Assembly (NCBI GenBank): GCA_964570895.1
Contig: CAZMZD010000002.1
Location: forward strand, 248,001 to 312,000
Reading direction: 5' to 3'
DNA from: RGIG1918 sp964570895
Lineage (GTDB): Bacteria; Cyanobacteriota; Vampirovibrionia; Gastranaerophilales; Gastranaerophilaceae
DNA length: 64,000 bases
The notes beneath the pieces were generated by a model. The model was given only the letters and a program-made list of their open reading frames with translations. It searched no databases and was not told the origin of the DNA. This document shows, piece after piece, positions 51,625-58,283 of this stretch. Made by a program: the position numbers and the translations under genes. Position 1 is the first letter of the stretch; every line of letters begins with the position of its first letter.

Positions 51625-52737
51625 TTACAAAATAACTAAATTATCTTTCGAGATTATATCATCGCTAATTTTGAAGCCAAGAATTTTTGGGATGTCTTCC
51701 GAATGTTCACCCATAATTTTTTCAAAATCAGGCGAATTATAGTTTGCAATTCCTCTTGCAATTTCTTTGCCTTCAGAATTTAAAACAGAAATCACGTCGC
51801 CTGCGCCAAATTTTCCTTCAAGCTTTGTGACGCCAACAGGCAAAATGCTTTTGTTTTCTTTGGTAATTGCAAGTTCTGCGCCTTTGTTTATGTAGATTTT
51901 CCCTTCAATGTTTGTGGCGTATGCTATCCAGCGAGCTTTTGAAGAAAGAGTTTTGTTAGGCAGGAATTTTGTTCCCGTATCTTCGCCATCGAAAAAGCTT
52001 TTTATTACATGTTCTTTGTTTCCGTTCAAAATAACTGCAAGAGCACCCGAATTTGTGACAACTTTAGAGGCTTCAATTTTTGTTATCATACCTCCTCTTC
52101 CGCCGCTTGAAGCACCGGAACCGAGAGCTTCAATTTCAGGTGTAATTTCTTCGACAACTTTTATGTGCTTTGCATCTTTATGTTCTTTTGGGTTTTTATC
52201 ATAAAGCCCATCTATATCTGAAATTATAACCAACATATCAGCATCTAATTTGCTTGCAACAAGTGCTGACAATTTATCGTTATCTGAAAAACACACATTT
52301 TCAACTTCAGACGTTGAAACGGCGTCGTTTTGGTTAATTACAGGAACAACCCCGCATTCTAAAAGCCTGTTTAGGGTGTTTCTTAAGTTCAAATATCTTC
52401 TTCTGTTTGAAAAATCATCTTCAACCAAAAGGATTTGCGCAATTGTAATTCCGTGTTGAGAAAAGCAATCATCCCAAATTTTCATTAAGTGCGGTTGCCC
52501 AACAGAAGCACAAGCTTGTTTATCAAAAAGAGAATCTTTCGAAGTGTTTTTTGGGTCAAGCCCAAGTTTTTTTGCACCTAAACCAACTGCGCCGGATGTT
52601 ATGACAATTGCATCGTGCCCATTTTTAATTTGCTCTGCAATGTCTGATACATAGCCTGTTATTCTGATTTTATCTATATCTTTTTCTTTGTTGCGGAGTG
52701 AGTTTGTTCCGAATTTAAAAACTAATCTTTTTGCCAT
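51625..52737 (-). CDS. proB: Glutamate 5-kinase
   Basis: First and feedback-regulated step of proline synthesis. The 370-residue protein has an amino-acid-kinase domain (FKFGTNSLRN at the start, ITSGAVGLGAKKLG near 44, NQNDAVSTSE near 135, and GRGGMITKIEAS near 217) plus a C-terminal PUA domain from about residue 275 (VGVTKLEGKFGAGDVI). It begins the proB-proA operon. ATG 52737 is preceded on the minus strand by an AT-rich region. Confidence 0.95.
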   Translation of the reverse strand: MAKRLVFKFGTNSLRNKEKDIDKIRITGYVSDIAEQIKNGHDAIVITSGAVGLGAKKLGLDPKNTSKDSLFDKQACASVGQPHLMKIWDDCFSQHGITIAQILLVEDDFSNRRRYLNLRNTLNRLLECGVVPVINQNDAVSTSEVENVCFSDNDKLSALVASKLDADMLVIISDIDGLYDKNPKEHKDAKHIKVVEEITPEIEALGSGASSGGRGGMITKIEASKVVTNSGALAVILNGNKEHVIKSFFDGEDTGTKFLPNKTLSSKARWIAYATNIEGKIYINKGAELAITKENKSILPVGVTKLEGKFGAGDVISVLNSEGKEIARGIANYNSPDFEKIMGEHSEDIPKILGFKISDDIISKDNLVIL

Positions 52738-53085
52738 AAATCGATTTTAGCATAAAATTGGCATGCAACAAAGCATGAAAAATCATGAATTTTTCTTTAT
52801 TTTTGTATTTCTGGTTATTTTTTAAAATATAGGTTTTTTTAAAGTGGCATGGTGTTATCAAGTATTAATTAAGTTTTTTTAAGAAATATTTATGTAAATC
52901 TTTTGTTAAGAAAAAACTAAATCCTAAAATCCTTTAAAAATACGATGAAATAATGGAACTACATATGTAAAATTGTATTATATTCAGTTAGATATCAAAA
53001 TAAATTTGCCCAAGGAAAATTATTCAGATACTATATTAGATAAGTAAGGTATCGAATCCAAAAACATTCCTACCAAGGAGGATAA
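52738..53085. other. 348-bp divergent promoter spacer, no gene seen
   Basis: AT-rich sequence between proB (minus) and the adenosyltransferase gene (plus). I see poly-T/A tracts and TATATTCAG-like boxes but no gene. I also found no cobalamin-riboswitch signature (no match to the conserved AGCCAGGAGACC-type B12 box). A strong AAGGAGG ends it. Confidence 0.6.
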
Positions 53086-53619
53086 TTGTTAGAAAACGGT
53101 TACATACAAATTTACACAGGTGACGGAAAAGGCAAAACAACAGCAGCGTTGGGATTGGCATTGAGAGCGCTGGGACATGGCTGGAAAGTTCTTATCATTC
53201 AATTTACAAAGGGTGATAAGGGTACTACATATGGTGAAATAGCTTCATCAGGTCGCTTTGCGGATAACTTAGATGTTGTTCAATGTGGGCTTGATAGAGT
53301 ATGCTATTCTCACAATACAAATATTGAAGACTATAAAGAAGCAAAACGTGGCTGGAACATTGCAAAAGATGCAATTGCAAGCGGCAAATACGGTTTGATT
53401 ATTCTTGACGAAATCAATATTTGCTTAGACCTTGGAATGTTAAAACTTGAAGAAGTTAAGCAAGTTTTAATGAACAAGCCGAGAAACTTAGAAATCGTTT
53501 TGACAGGAAGACGTGCTCCTCAAGAGCTAATTGCTATGGCGCACTTAGTTACTGAAATGCAACCTATCAAACACTATTTCGATATCGGCGTGATGGCAAG
53601 GAGAGGTATCGAGTACTAG
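53086..53619 (+). CDS. cobO: Cob(I)yrinic acid a,c-diamide adenosyltransferase
   Basis: Transfers adenosyl from ATP to reduced corrinoid, making coenzyme B12 forms. The 177-residue CobA/BtuR-type protein has P-loop GDGKGKTTAALGLALRALG near residue 10, the IIQFTKGDKGT strand, and the Walker-B-like IILDEINICLDLG near 105. The start is TTG, six bases after AAGGAGG, with family N-terminus LENGYIQIYTG. No other cobalamin genes are adjacent, so salvage rather than de novo synthesis may be its role. Confidence 0.93.
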   Translation: MLENGYIQIYTGDGKGKTTAALGLALRALGHGWKVLIIQFTKGDKGTTYGEIASSGRFADNLDVVQCGLDRVCYSHNTNIEDYKEAKRGWNIAKDAIASGKYGLIILDEINICLDLGMLKLEEVKQVLMNKPRNLEIVLTGRRAPQELIAMAHLVTEMQPIKHYFDIGVMARRGIEY

Positions 53620-53758
53620 ATAGAGAAAGATTTTAATGGGGAAATGGGGGTTTAGAAATTCTATACTCCCTTTTTTTATGCGAGCGAAGGTTTTTCTCTA
53701 GCGCGACGCGCTTAGAAAAACCGAGCGAGCCTTTAGGATGTGAGAGTTGGTCTAATAC

Positions 53759-53785
53759 GTCATCCTGAATTTATTTCAGGATCTT
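53759..53785 (+). repeat. GTCA palindromic element, short form
   Basis: GTCATCCTGAA, five-base loop, TTCAGGATCTT; perfect 8-bp stem. Confidence 0.85.
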
Positions 53786-53834
53786 GCCAGCCAAGTAGCA
53801 CTGCAATAATTAATGCCAAGCTCCTTAAGTTTAT

Positions 53835-53861
53835 AAGATGCTGAAACGAGTTCAGCATGAC
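53835..53861 (-). repeat. GTCA palindromic element, stem variant, inverted
   Basis: AAGATGCTGAA, five-base loop, TTCAGCATGAC. The stem uses G-C where other copies have C-G. Confidence 0.85.
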
Positions 53862-53880
53862 AATTTGTATATTAAGTTGT

Positions 53881-53900
53881 AGGATGCGTTTATACGCACC
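53881..53900 (+). repeat. TGCGTTTATACGC palindrome, copy 2
   Basis: AGGATGCGTTTATACGCACC with the preceding TTGT; same core as at 35138. Confidence 0.6.
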
Positions 53901-54021
53901 TCAATTGTTTTGCACAAAATCCAAGACCATTTCACCATTTTGCCAATCAACCCTACAAAACATTTATTCTTTGTCCACTTTTCTTTTTTGATTTAAAATA
54001 TAAACATAAGGAGATTTTGAT

Positions 54022-54222
54022 ATGTATTATGTTTATGTAAAAGAAGAAAATTTGTTCGATTCTAAAAGGCTAATTGGCGAATACAGAGATGTTGACAAAG
54101 CCTATGAAAGAGCGGATAAAGAAGTTGCAAAAAATCCTAATGTTAAATATTCTATCGAAGAATCAAACGGAAATGTTGATAATTACGGCGAATTAATCAC
54201 AACTGTGGTTAAGGAAAACTAG
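54022..54222 (+). CDS. Small unknown protein
   Basis: A 66-residue acidic protein beginning MYYVYVKEENLF with alternating aromatic and charged residues, suggesting a small beta-alpha fold (strand YYVYV, helix DKAYERADKEVAKN). AAGGAG precedes the ATG. No family is recognised. It is 6 bases ahead of the YbaK-like gene and probably translated from the same mRNA. Confidence 0.62.
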   Translation: MYYVYVKEENLFDSKRLIGEYRDVDKAYERADKEVAKNPNVKYSIEESNGNVDNYGELITTVVKEN

Positions 54223-54228
54223 CCCAAA

Positions 54229-54702
54229 ATGTCCATAGATAAAGCAAGAGAACACTTAGCGCGCTACGGGGCAGAAAGTAAAATTTTAGAATTTGAAACT
54301 TCTTCTGCAACAGTTGAGCTCGCAGCGATTGCAGCCGGAGTTGAACCTGCAAGAATTGCAAAAACCCTCTCTTTTGATGTTTCGGGTGAAACCGTGCTTG
54401 TTGTTTGCGCGGGAGACGTGAAGGTTAAAAGCGGGAAATTTAAAGCATATTTTAAGGTTAAACCAAAAATGCTCGAATTTGCCACGGTTGAAGCGCGCGT
54501 TGGGCACGCTGTGGGCGGCGTTTGCCCGTTTGGTGTAAATAGTGGCGTAAAAGTCTATCTTGATAATTCCCTAAAAAGATTTGAAACAGTTTTTCCTGCT
54601 TGTGGAAGCGATAACAGCGCAATTGAGCTCACATGTGAAGAGCTTGAAAAATTTTCAACAGCAATTAATTGGGTGGATGTTTGTGAAGTGCGCGAAACCT
54701 AA
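54229..54702 (+). CDS. YbaK/EbsC-family aminoacyl-tRNA deacylase-like protein
   Basis: A 157-residue protein of the family that removes mischarged amino acids from tRNA (for example Cys from tRNA-Pro). Family landmarks are AAAGVEPARIAKTLSF-type segment near residue 35 (with the Lys), FKAYFKVKPKMLEFATVE, and VGHAVGGVCPFGV near 90. Which tRNA it edits is not shown by the sequence. It lies 6 bases after the small unknown gene. Confidence 0.85.
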   Translation: MSIDKAREHLARYGAESKILEFETSSATVELAAIAAGVEPARIAKTLSFDVSGETVLVVCAGDVKVKSGKFKAYFKVKPKMLEFATVEARVGHAVGGVCPFGVNSGVKVYLDNSLKRFETVFPACGSDNSAIELTCEELEKFSTAINWVDVCEVRET

Positions 54703-54752
54703 TTATGCGCGCAGTTAACGCTAAAATAAGCAATTTGCACTGAACATTAAAA

Positions 54753-56180
54753 TTATTTTTTCATTTTTGCAAAAAATCCAAAAATGATGGCTAAGCAAAT
54801 TGCCCCAGCTATTATATATGCCATATTTTGGCTTAAATTAAAGCCGATTTTAGCTGACATTATAAAACTCATTGTCATAAAACACATAAGCAAACTTGGG
54901 ACAAGCGTTATCCAAAAGTTTTTCTTGTTTTTGTAAAGATAAATTGAAGCTACAAGCAGCACAGGGACTGAAATTAGCTGATTGCAAAATGTGAAATATC
55001 TCCACACTAAGAAGAATTTTTCGTTGTCTAATTTTGCGTAAATTAAAACTCCAACCACAAGCAAAATTAAGGCAAACGCCGTAAGAACCCTGTTTTTGAG
55101 CTCCTTTTGCTCTATTTTAAAAGTTTCTGCAATTATAATTCTTGCCCCTCTAAGTGCCGTGTCGCCTGAAGTTATTGGAAGAGTGACAACTGCAAGGGCG
55201 ATAACCCAAGTGAGCGCAGCGGGAACAAAGTTTTCCGTGATAATATTTACGACATTTACTTTGCCAACTAAATCATCAGGCACAAGCCCGTGTGCGTATA
55301 CATGCATTGCGCCTGCTGCCCAAATCATTGCAATTAAGGACTCTAAGCACATCATTCCGTAAAAAATTTCTTTTGCATCTCGTTCGTGGCTTACGGCTCT
55401 TGAAATGATTGTCGATTGTGTTGAATGAAAGCCGGAGAGCAAACCGCAGCTCACCGTCATAAAAAATATAGGAATAAGCGCAAGATGCTCCGGATGTCTG
55501 TTTAAATTATGAAAATTTATTTCTTCAAGGGTTATTCCGTGCGTTATAAAGCCAAGCAAAATAAGCCCTGTGCCTAAAATTAAAAGCGCCCCAAAATACG
55601 GGTAGCATTTACCTATGATTTTATCTATCGGAAACAGCGTTGCAACAATAAAATAAAGCAAAACCGCAGAATATAAAAACACCATAATCGGGTTTGCAAG
55701 CGAAAAATCCTGCACTTTAAAGCATTCCGCAGCAATTATATCGCCCGAGCTATACAAAAACACGCTAGATACCATAACAAGCATTACAACAACAAGAAGC
55801 AAGAAAAATTTGTTCGCCGCGCGCCCGAGATATTTTTCAATTAAGCCCGTGATTTGTGCTCCGCCTTCTCTTATAGATAGCATTCCTGTCGCGTAATCGT
55901 GCACGGCGCCCATTAAAACGCACCCTGCAGGAATTAAAATAAAAGCAATTGGTCCAAATAAAATCCCCTGAATTGCTCCTAAAATCGGCCCAATGCCCGC
56001 TATATTCAAAAGTTGGATTAGCATATTGCGCCATTTTGACATAGGCACAAAGTCGACCCCGTCATATTGTTTGTGCGCCGGCGTTTCGGTGTCTTGCGGC
56101 GCAAAATTTTTCACAACAACTTTTGAATAAAAAATATACCCTAAAATAAGAATTAAAATTCCAAACAAAAATGTAAACAT
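54753..56180 (-). CDS. CstA-family carbon-starvation transporter, short form
   Basis: A 475-residue membrane protein with about 13 hydrophobic segments. It carries the CstA signatures QDTETPAHKQYDGVDFVP near residue 30, NIAGIGPILGAIQGILFG near 66, and GFHSTQSTIISRAVSHERDAKEIFYGM near 260. Family members import pyruvate or peptides. E. coli CstA has ~700 residues, so this is the short class found in many anaerobes. Monocistronic, with neighbours on the other strand. Confidence 0.9.
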   Translation of the reverse strand: MFTFLFGILILILGYIFYSKVVVKNFAPQDTETPAHKQYDGVDFVPMSKWRNMLIQLLNIAGIGPILGAIQGILFGPIAFILIPAGCVLMGAVHDYATGMLSIREGGAQITGLIEKYLGRAANKFFLLLVVVMLVMVSSVFLYSSGDIIAAECFKVQDFSLANPIMVFLYSAVLLYFIVATLFPIDKIIGKCYPYFGALLILGTGLILLGFITHGITLEEINFHNLNRHPEHLALIPIFFMTVSCGLLSGFHSTQSTIISRAVSHERDAKEIFYGMMCLESLIAMIWAAGAMHVYAHGLVPDDLVGKVNVVNIITENFVPAALTWVIALAVVTLPITSGDTALRGARIIIAETFKIEQKELKNRVLTAFALILLVVGVLIYAKLDNEKFFLVWRYFTFCNQLISVPVLLVASIYLYKNKKNFWITLVPSLLMCFMTMSFIMSAKIGFNLSQNMAYIIAGAICLAIIFGFFAKMKK

Positions 56181-56247
56181 ACACCCTCTTGATTAACTTC
56201 CACAAAATTATTATAAAGCATAAATTTTTTTATAATATAATTTTTTT

Positions 56248-56589
56248 ATGTTCAAAAGTTTAACGCCAATTATTTTGCTCACAATATCAAATATTTTTAT
56301 GACTTTTGCTTGGTATGGGCACTTGCGCTATAAAAGCAGTGCGCTTTGGGTTGTAATCCTCGTGAGTTGGGGAATTGCGTTTGTTGAATATTGTTTTCAG
56401 GTTCCTGCAAACAGAATCGGGCACCAATTTTTTGATGCAGCACAGCTTAAAACAATTCAAGAAATAATCACCCTCATTGTTTTTTGCGTGTTTTCTGTTT
56501 TTTACCTCAAAGAAAACCTCAAATGGAACTATATTGTGGGTTTTGCGTTTATAATCCTCGCTGCGTTTTTTGTGTTTAAGAAGTGGTAA
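56248..56589 (+). CDS. DUF486 / DMT-superfamily small membrane protein
   Basis: A 113-residue protein with four membrane helices (PIILLTISNIFMTFAWYGHL, WVVILVSWGIAFVEYCF, IITLIVFCVFSVFYL, YIVGFAFIILAAFFVF). The motif EYCFQVPANRIG is a DUF486 signature. The transported substrate is unknown. Two overlapping TATAAT boxes (56231-56241) stand 6-11 bases before ATG, so the mRNA is probably leaderless. Confidence 0.88.
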   Translation: MFKSLTPIILLTISNIFMTFAWYGHLRYKSSALWVVILVSWGIAFVEYCFQVPANRIGHQFFDAAQLKTIQEIITLIVFCVFSVFYLKENLKWNYIVGFAFIILAAFFVFKKW

Positions 56590-56647
56590 TTGGTTTGCTG
56601 TACTTGCGGTGCAAATAAACGCAGTCTACAACTAAAATATTTAACCT

Positions 56648-56709
56648 GTCATCCTGAAAGCGTAGAAAATAAGGATAAATCCGTAATTTTCAAGCTGTTC
56701 AGGATCTTA
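56648..56709 (+). repeat. GTCA palindromic element, 62-bp form
   Basis: GTCATCCTGAAAGCGTAG ... TTCAAGCTGTTCAGGATCTTA, like 34643 and 35178. Confidence 0.85.
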
Positions 56710-56827
56710 TTAACCTTGAAGCGTAACAATTATTGTCAAGTTTCATTTTTGGTAAGATGCTGAAACGAGTTCAGCATGACGTATTTTTATTGCGCTATAA
56801 CTAAAATATTTAATCTGTCATCCTGAA
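56698..56827 (+). repeat. 130-bp direct repeat, unit 1
   Basis: From TTCAGGATCTTATTAACC to CTGTCATCCTGAA. It recurs at 56956-57085 with a single T/C difference and spans an inverted short GTCA element (56754-56780). The pair are 258 bp apart start to start. Confidence 0.9.
56754..56780 (-). repeat. GTCA palindromic element, GC stem variant, inverted
   Basis: AAGATGCTGAA, loop ACGAG-like, TTCAGCATGAC; identical to the copies at 53835 and 57012. Confidence 0.85.
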
Positions 56828-56967
56828 TTTGCGAATTTCCGTACGAACAGAGTCGAGTGCAAAGCACGAGCGAGTTTGGTTAGCGAGCAGAAAAAGCGAA
56901 AACGGCGCAAGCCGTGAAAGCGATGTCTGTGAGCACAAAGGAAATTAAAGAGAATTTCAGGATCTTA
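56817..56967 (+). repeat. GTCA palindromic element, 151-bp long form
   Basis: Starts GTCATCCTGAA and ends TTCAGGATCTTA as in short copies, but holds a ~125-bp interior with its own symmetries (AATTTCCG near the left end; GGAAATTAAAG near the right; ACGGCGCAAGCCGT in the middle). Confidence 0.75.
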
Positions 56968-57085
56968 TTAACCTTGAAGCGTAACAATTATTGTCAAGTT
57001 TCATTTTTGGTAAGATGCTGAAACGAGTTCAGCATGACGTATTTTTATTGCGCTATAACTAAAATATTCAATCTGTCATCCTGAA
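56956..57085 (+). repeat. 130-bp direct repeat, unit 2
   Basis: Second copy of 56698-56827, differing by one base (ATATTCAAT against ATATTTAAT). Confidence 0.9.
57012..57038 (-). repeat. GTCA palindromic element, GC stem variant, inverted
   Basis: Second copy of the 56754 element within the duplication. Confidence 0.85.
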
Positions 57086-57136
57086 AGCGTAGAAAATAAG
57101 GATAAGTCCGTAATTTTCAAGCTGTTCAGGATCTTA
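57075..57136 (+). repeat. GTCA palindromic element, 62-bp form
   Basis: GTCATCCTGAAAGCGTAG to TTCAGGATCTTA, one base different from the copy at 56648. Confidence 0.85.
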
Positions 57137-57180
57137 TAAATATTGAGGCGCGACAAATAATGTTGAGTTTCATTATCAGG

Positions 57181-57262
57181 TAAGACCCTGAAACTATGCA
57201 AAGCGAAACGACGAAGCAATGCGAGGAGATTGAGCCTGTATGCGTTAGCTGTTCAGGGTGAC
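57181..57262 (-). repeat. GTCA palindromic element, second stem variant, inverted
   Basis: TAAGACCCTGAA ... TTCAGGGTGAC. The stem pair next to CCTGAA is C-G instead of T-A, a second compensated change. The interior is about 60 bp. Confidence 0.8.
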
Positions 57263-57295
57263 GTCTTTTGTCTTGTTTTGTCGGGCAGCAATAAA

Positions 57296-57313
57296 GGTGC
57301 GTATAAACGCACC
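57296..57313 (-). repeat. TGCGTTTATACGC palindrome, copy 3, inverted
   Basis: GGTGCGTATAAACGCACC is an almost perfect 18-bp palindrome, the inverted form of the copies at 35138 and 53881. Confidence 0.65.
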
Positions 57314-57347
57314 TTACAACTGTTACAGCTTCGCCCAAGCAGAATAA

Positions 57348-58028
57348 CTAAAAATTGCAAGAAGTTGAAGTAACTTTGCTGTAATTTAGAACAGGCCTTG
57401 CTTGGTAATCTTCATCGAGCCAAAACGGGATTAAATTGCCCATGCTTATGTCCCCGATAGAGCCTGAAGGATGGTCTTTTTTAGTGGAATAATAAGTGCC
57501 GTTTCCATCTATATCAACAAAAGCAACAAAAGATGTAACAGGCACGGTTGCAATCACGGAAGTTGCCCCCGAAGTGTTTTTATACACTGTTCCGTCATCA
57601 TTTTTTTTCAAAATATTATGTGCCCTGCAAACCGGTTTTCCGTTATCATCACTTGGTGCCCAAAGGTAAAATTTCATACCGTTTAAAGCAGTTATTTCGC
57701 AAACATTGTTTTTGCCATCAATTGCGCTCGTTGCCAAATTAACGTCTTTTGTCTTCCTTGTTGTGTTCATAGTTTCATTTATGCCTTTGCATAGTTGCAA
57801 AACAGGCACATTGCTATCGTAAGTTGCTTTTGGGAACCTGTGGTCCGTGTAATCTGTTCTTAAAACAGCTTCTCTCATCGCTTCAGACAATGTTTTTTGC
57901 GCTTGTTGATATTGATATTTATAATGAATTTCGCGAGGTTTTATAATGCTTATGCTAAGCGCCATCATAACTCCGATAATACCAAGCGTGATTAAAATTT
58001 CAGTTAAAGTAAAAGCTAATTTTCTCAA
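57348..58028 (-). CDS. Pseudopilin with prepilin leader
   Basis: A 226-residue type IV pilin / type II secretion-like protein. Leader MRKLA is followed by FTLTEILITLGIIGVMMALSI, with the conserved Glu5 after the predicted A/F cleavage. The globular part has cysteines at LCKG, VCEI, VCRA and TSCNF, and a calcium-site-like DIDGNGTYYS near residue 168. A frame opens upstream at 58049, but GGAGA six bases before TTG 58028 and the short basic leader support the later start. It is transcribed divergently from the giant prepilin-like operon. Confidence 0.82.
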   Translation of the reverse strand: MRKLAFTLTEILITLGIIGVMMALSISIIKPREIHYKYQYQQAQKTLSEAMREAVLRTDYTDHRFPKATYDSNVPVLQLCKGINETMNTTRKTKDVNLATSAIDGKNNVCEITALNGMKFYLWAPSDDNGKPVCRAHNILKKNDDGTVYKNTSGATSVIATVPVTSFVAFVDIDGNGTYYSTKKDHPSGSIGDISMGNLIPFWLDEDYQARPVLNYSKVTSTSCNF

Positions 58029-58060
58029 GACATTTCTCCGTTTATACACCTTTTAGATGA

Positions 58061-58160
58061 ATTATACCACATTTTTGATATTTGTAACTTTTTTGATACT
58101 TTTTTATTGATTTGTGTTACAAAAATTGATATAGTGGGTATATATAATTTACATGTGTAA
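58061..58160. promoter_or_regulatory. Divergent pilin promoter region with four TGTAA/TTACA half-sites
   Basis: Minus-strand -10 TATAAT (58061-58066) serves the pseudopilin; plus-strand TATAAT (58143-58148) faces the giant prepilin-like operon. Between and around them are TTTGTAAC (58081-58088) with exact complement GTTACAAA (58116-58123), and TTACA-TG-TGTAA (58149-58160). The arrangement fits one regulator controlling both directions. Confidence 0.55.
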
Positions 58161-58283
58161 TTTATTATAGGTGGCTGCCATAGTATGTATTTTAAATATG
58201 GAAAAACGAGTGAGAGATACCTTTTTAGAGGGATAGTTTTGGCTGCTTTATGTCGCTTTAAAAAATTGTAAAAGGAAAAAGAA
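58161..58283 (+). other. Long untranslated leader of the giant prepilin operon
   Basis: About 130 nt lie between the proposed plus-strand -10 and the TTG start. Short complementary words (CCATA/TATGG, CCT/AGG around TTTTTAG) occur, and GGCTGC appears twice. No known riboswitch fold, including the c-di-GMP type, could be matched by eye. AAAGGA ends the region. Confidence 0.4.

Larger units (their letters stand above)
53620..54021. other. 402-bp spacer with palindromic repeats
   Basis: Holds two GTCA-type elements (53759-53785 and 53835-53861) and a TGCGTTTATACGC palindrome near 53881-53900. GCGCGACGCGC-like symmetric words occur near 53698-53712. No open frame with a ribosome-binding site is found. 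Confidence 0.75.
56590..57347. other. 758-bp spacer built from palindromic repeats
   Basis: No gene seen. It contains six GTCA-type elements, a 130-bp near-perfect duplication and a TGCGTTTATACGC palindrome, listed separately. It separates the DUF486 gene from the pseudopilin gene. Confidence 0.8.

Noticed and set aside
52738..53085. Cobalamin riboswitch before the adenosyltransferase gene
   Set aside because: No conserved B12-box or the expected multi-stem layout could be found in the 348-bp leader.
34643..57136. CRISPR array
   Set aside because: The repeats are palindromic, variable in length and unevenly spaced in three distant spacers, without unique spacers of constant size or cas genes.
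58161..58283. c-di-GMP riboswitch in the giant prepilin leader
   Set aside because: The leader is long enough and the context fits, but the conserved GEMM-type core could not be matched.
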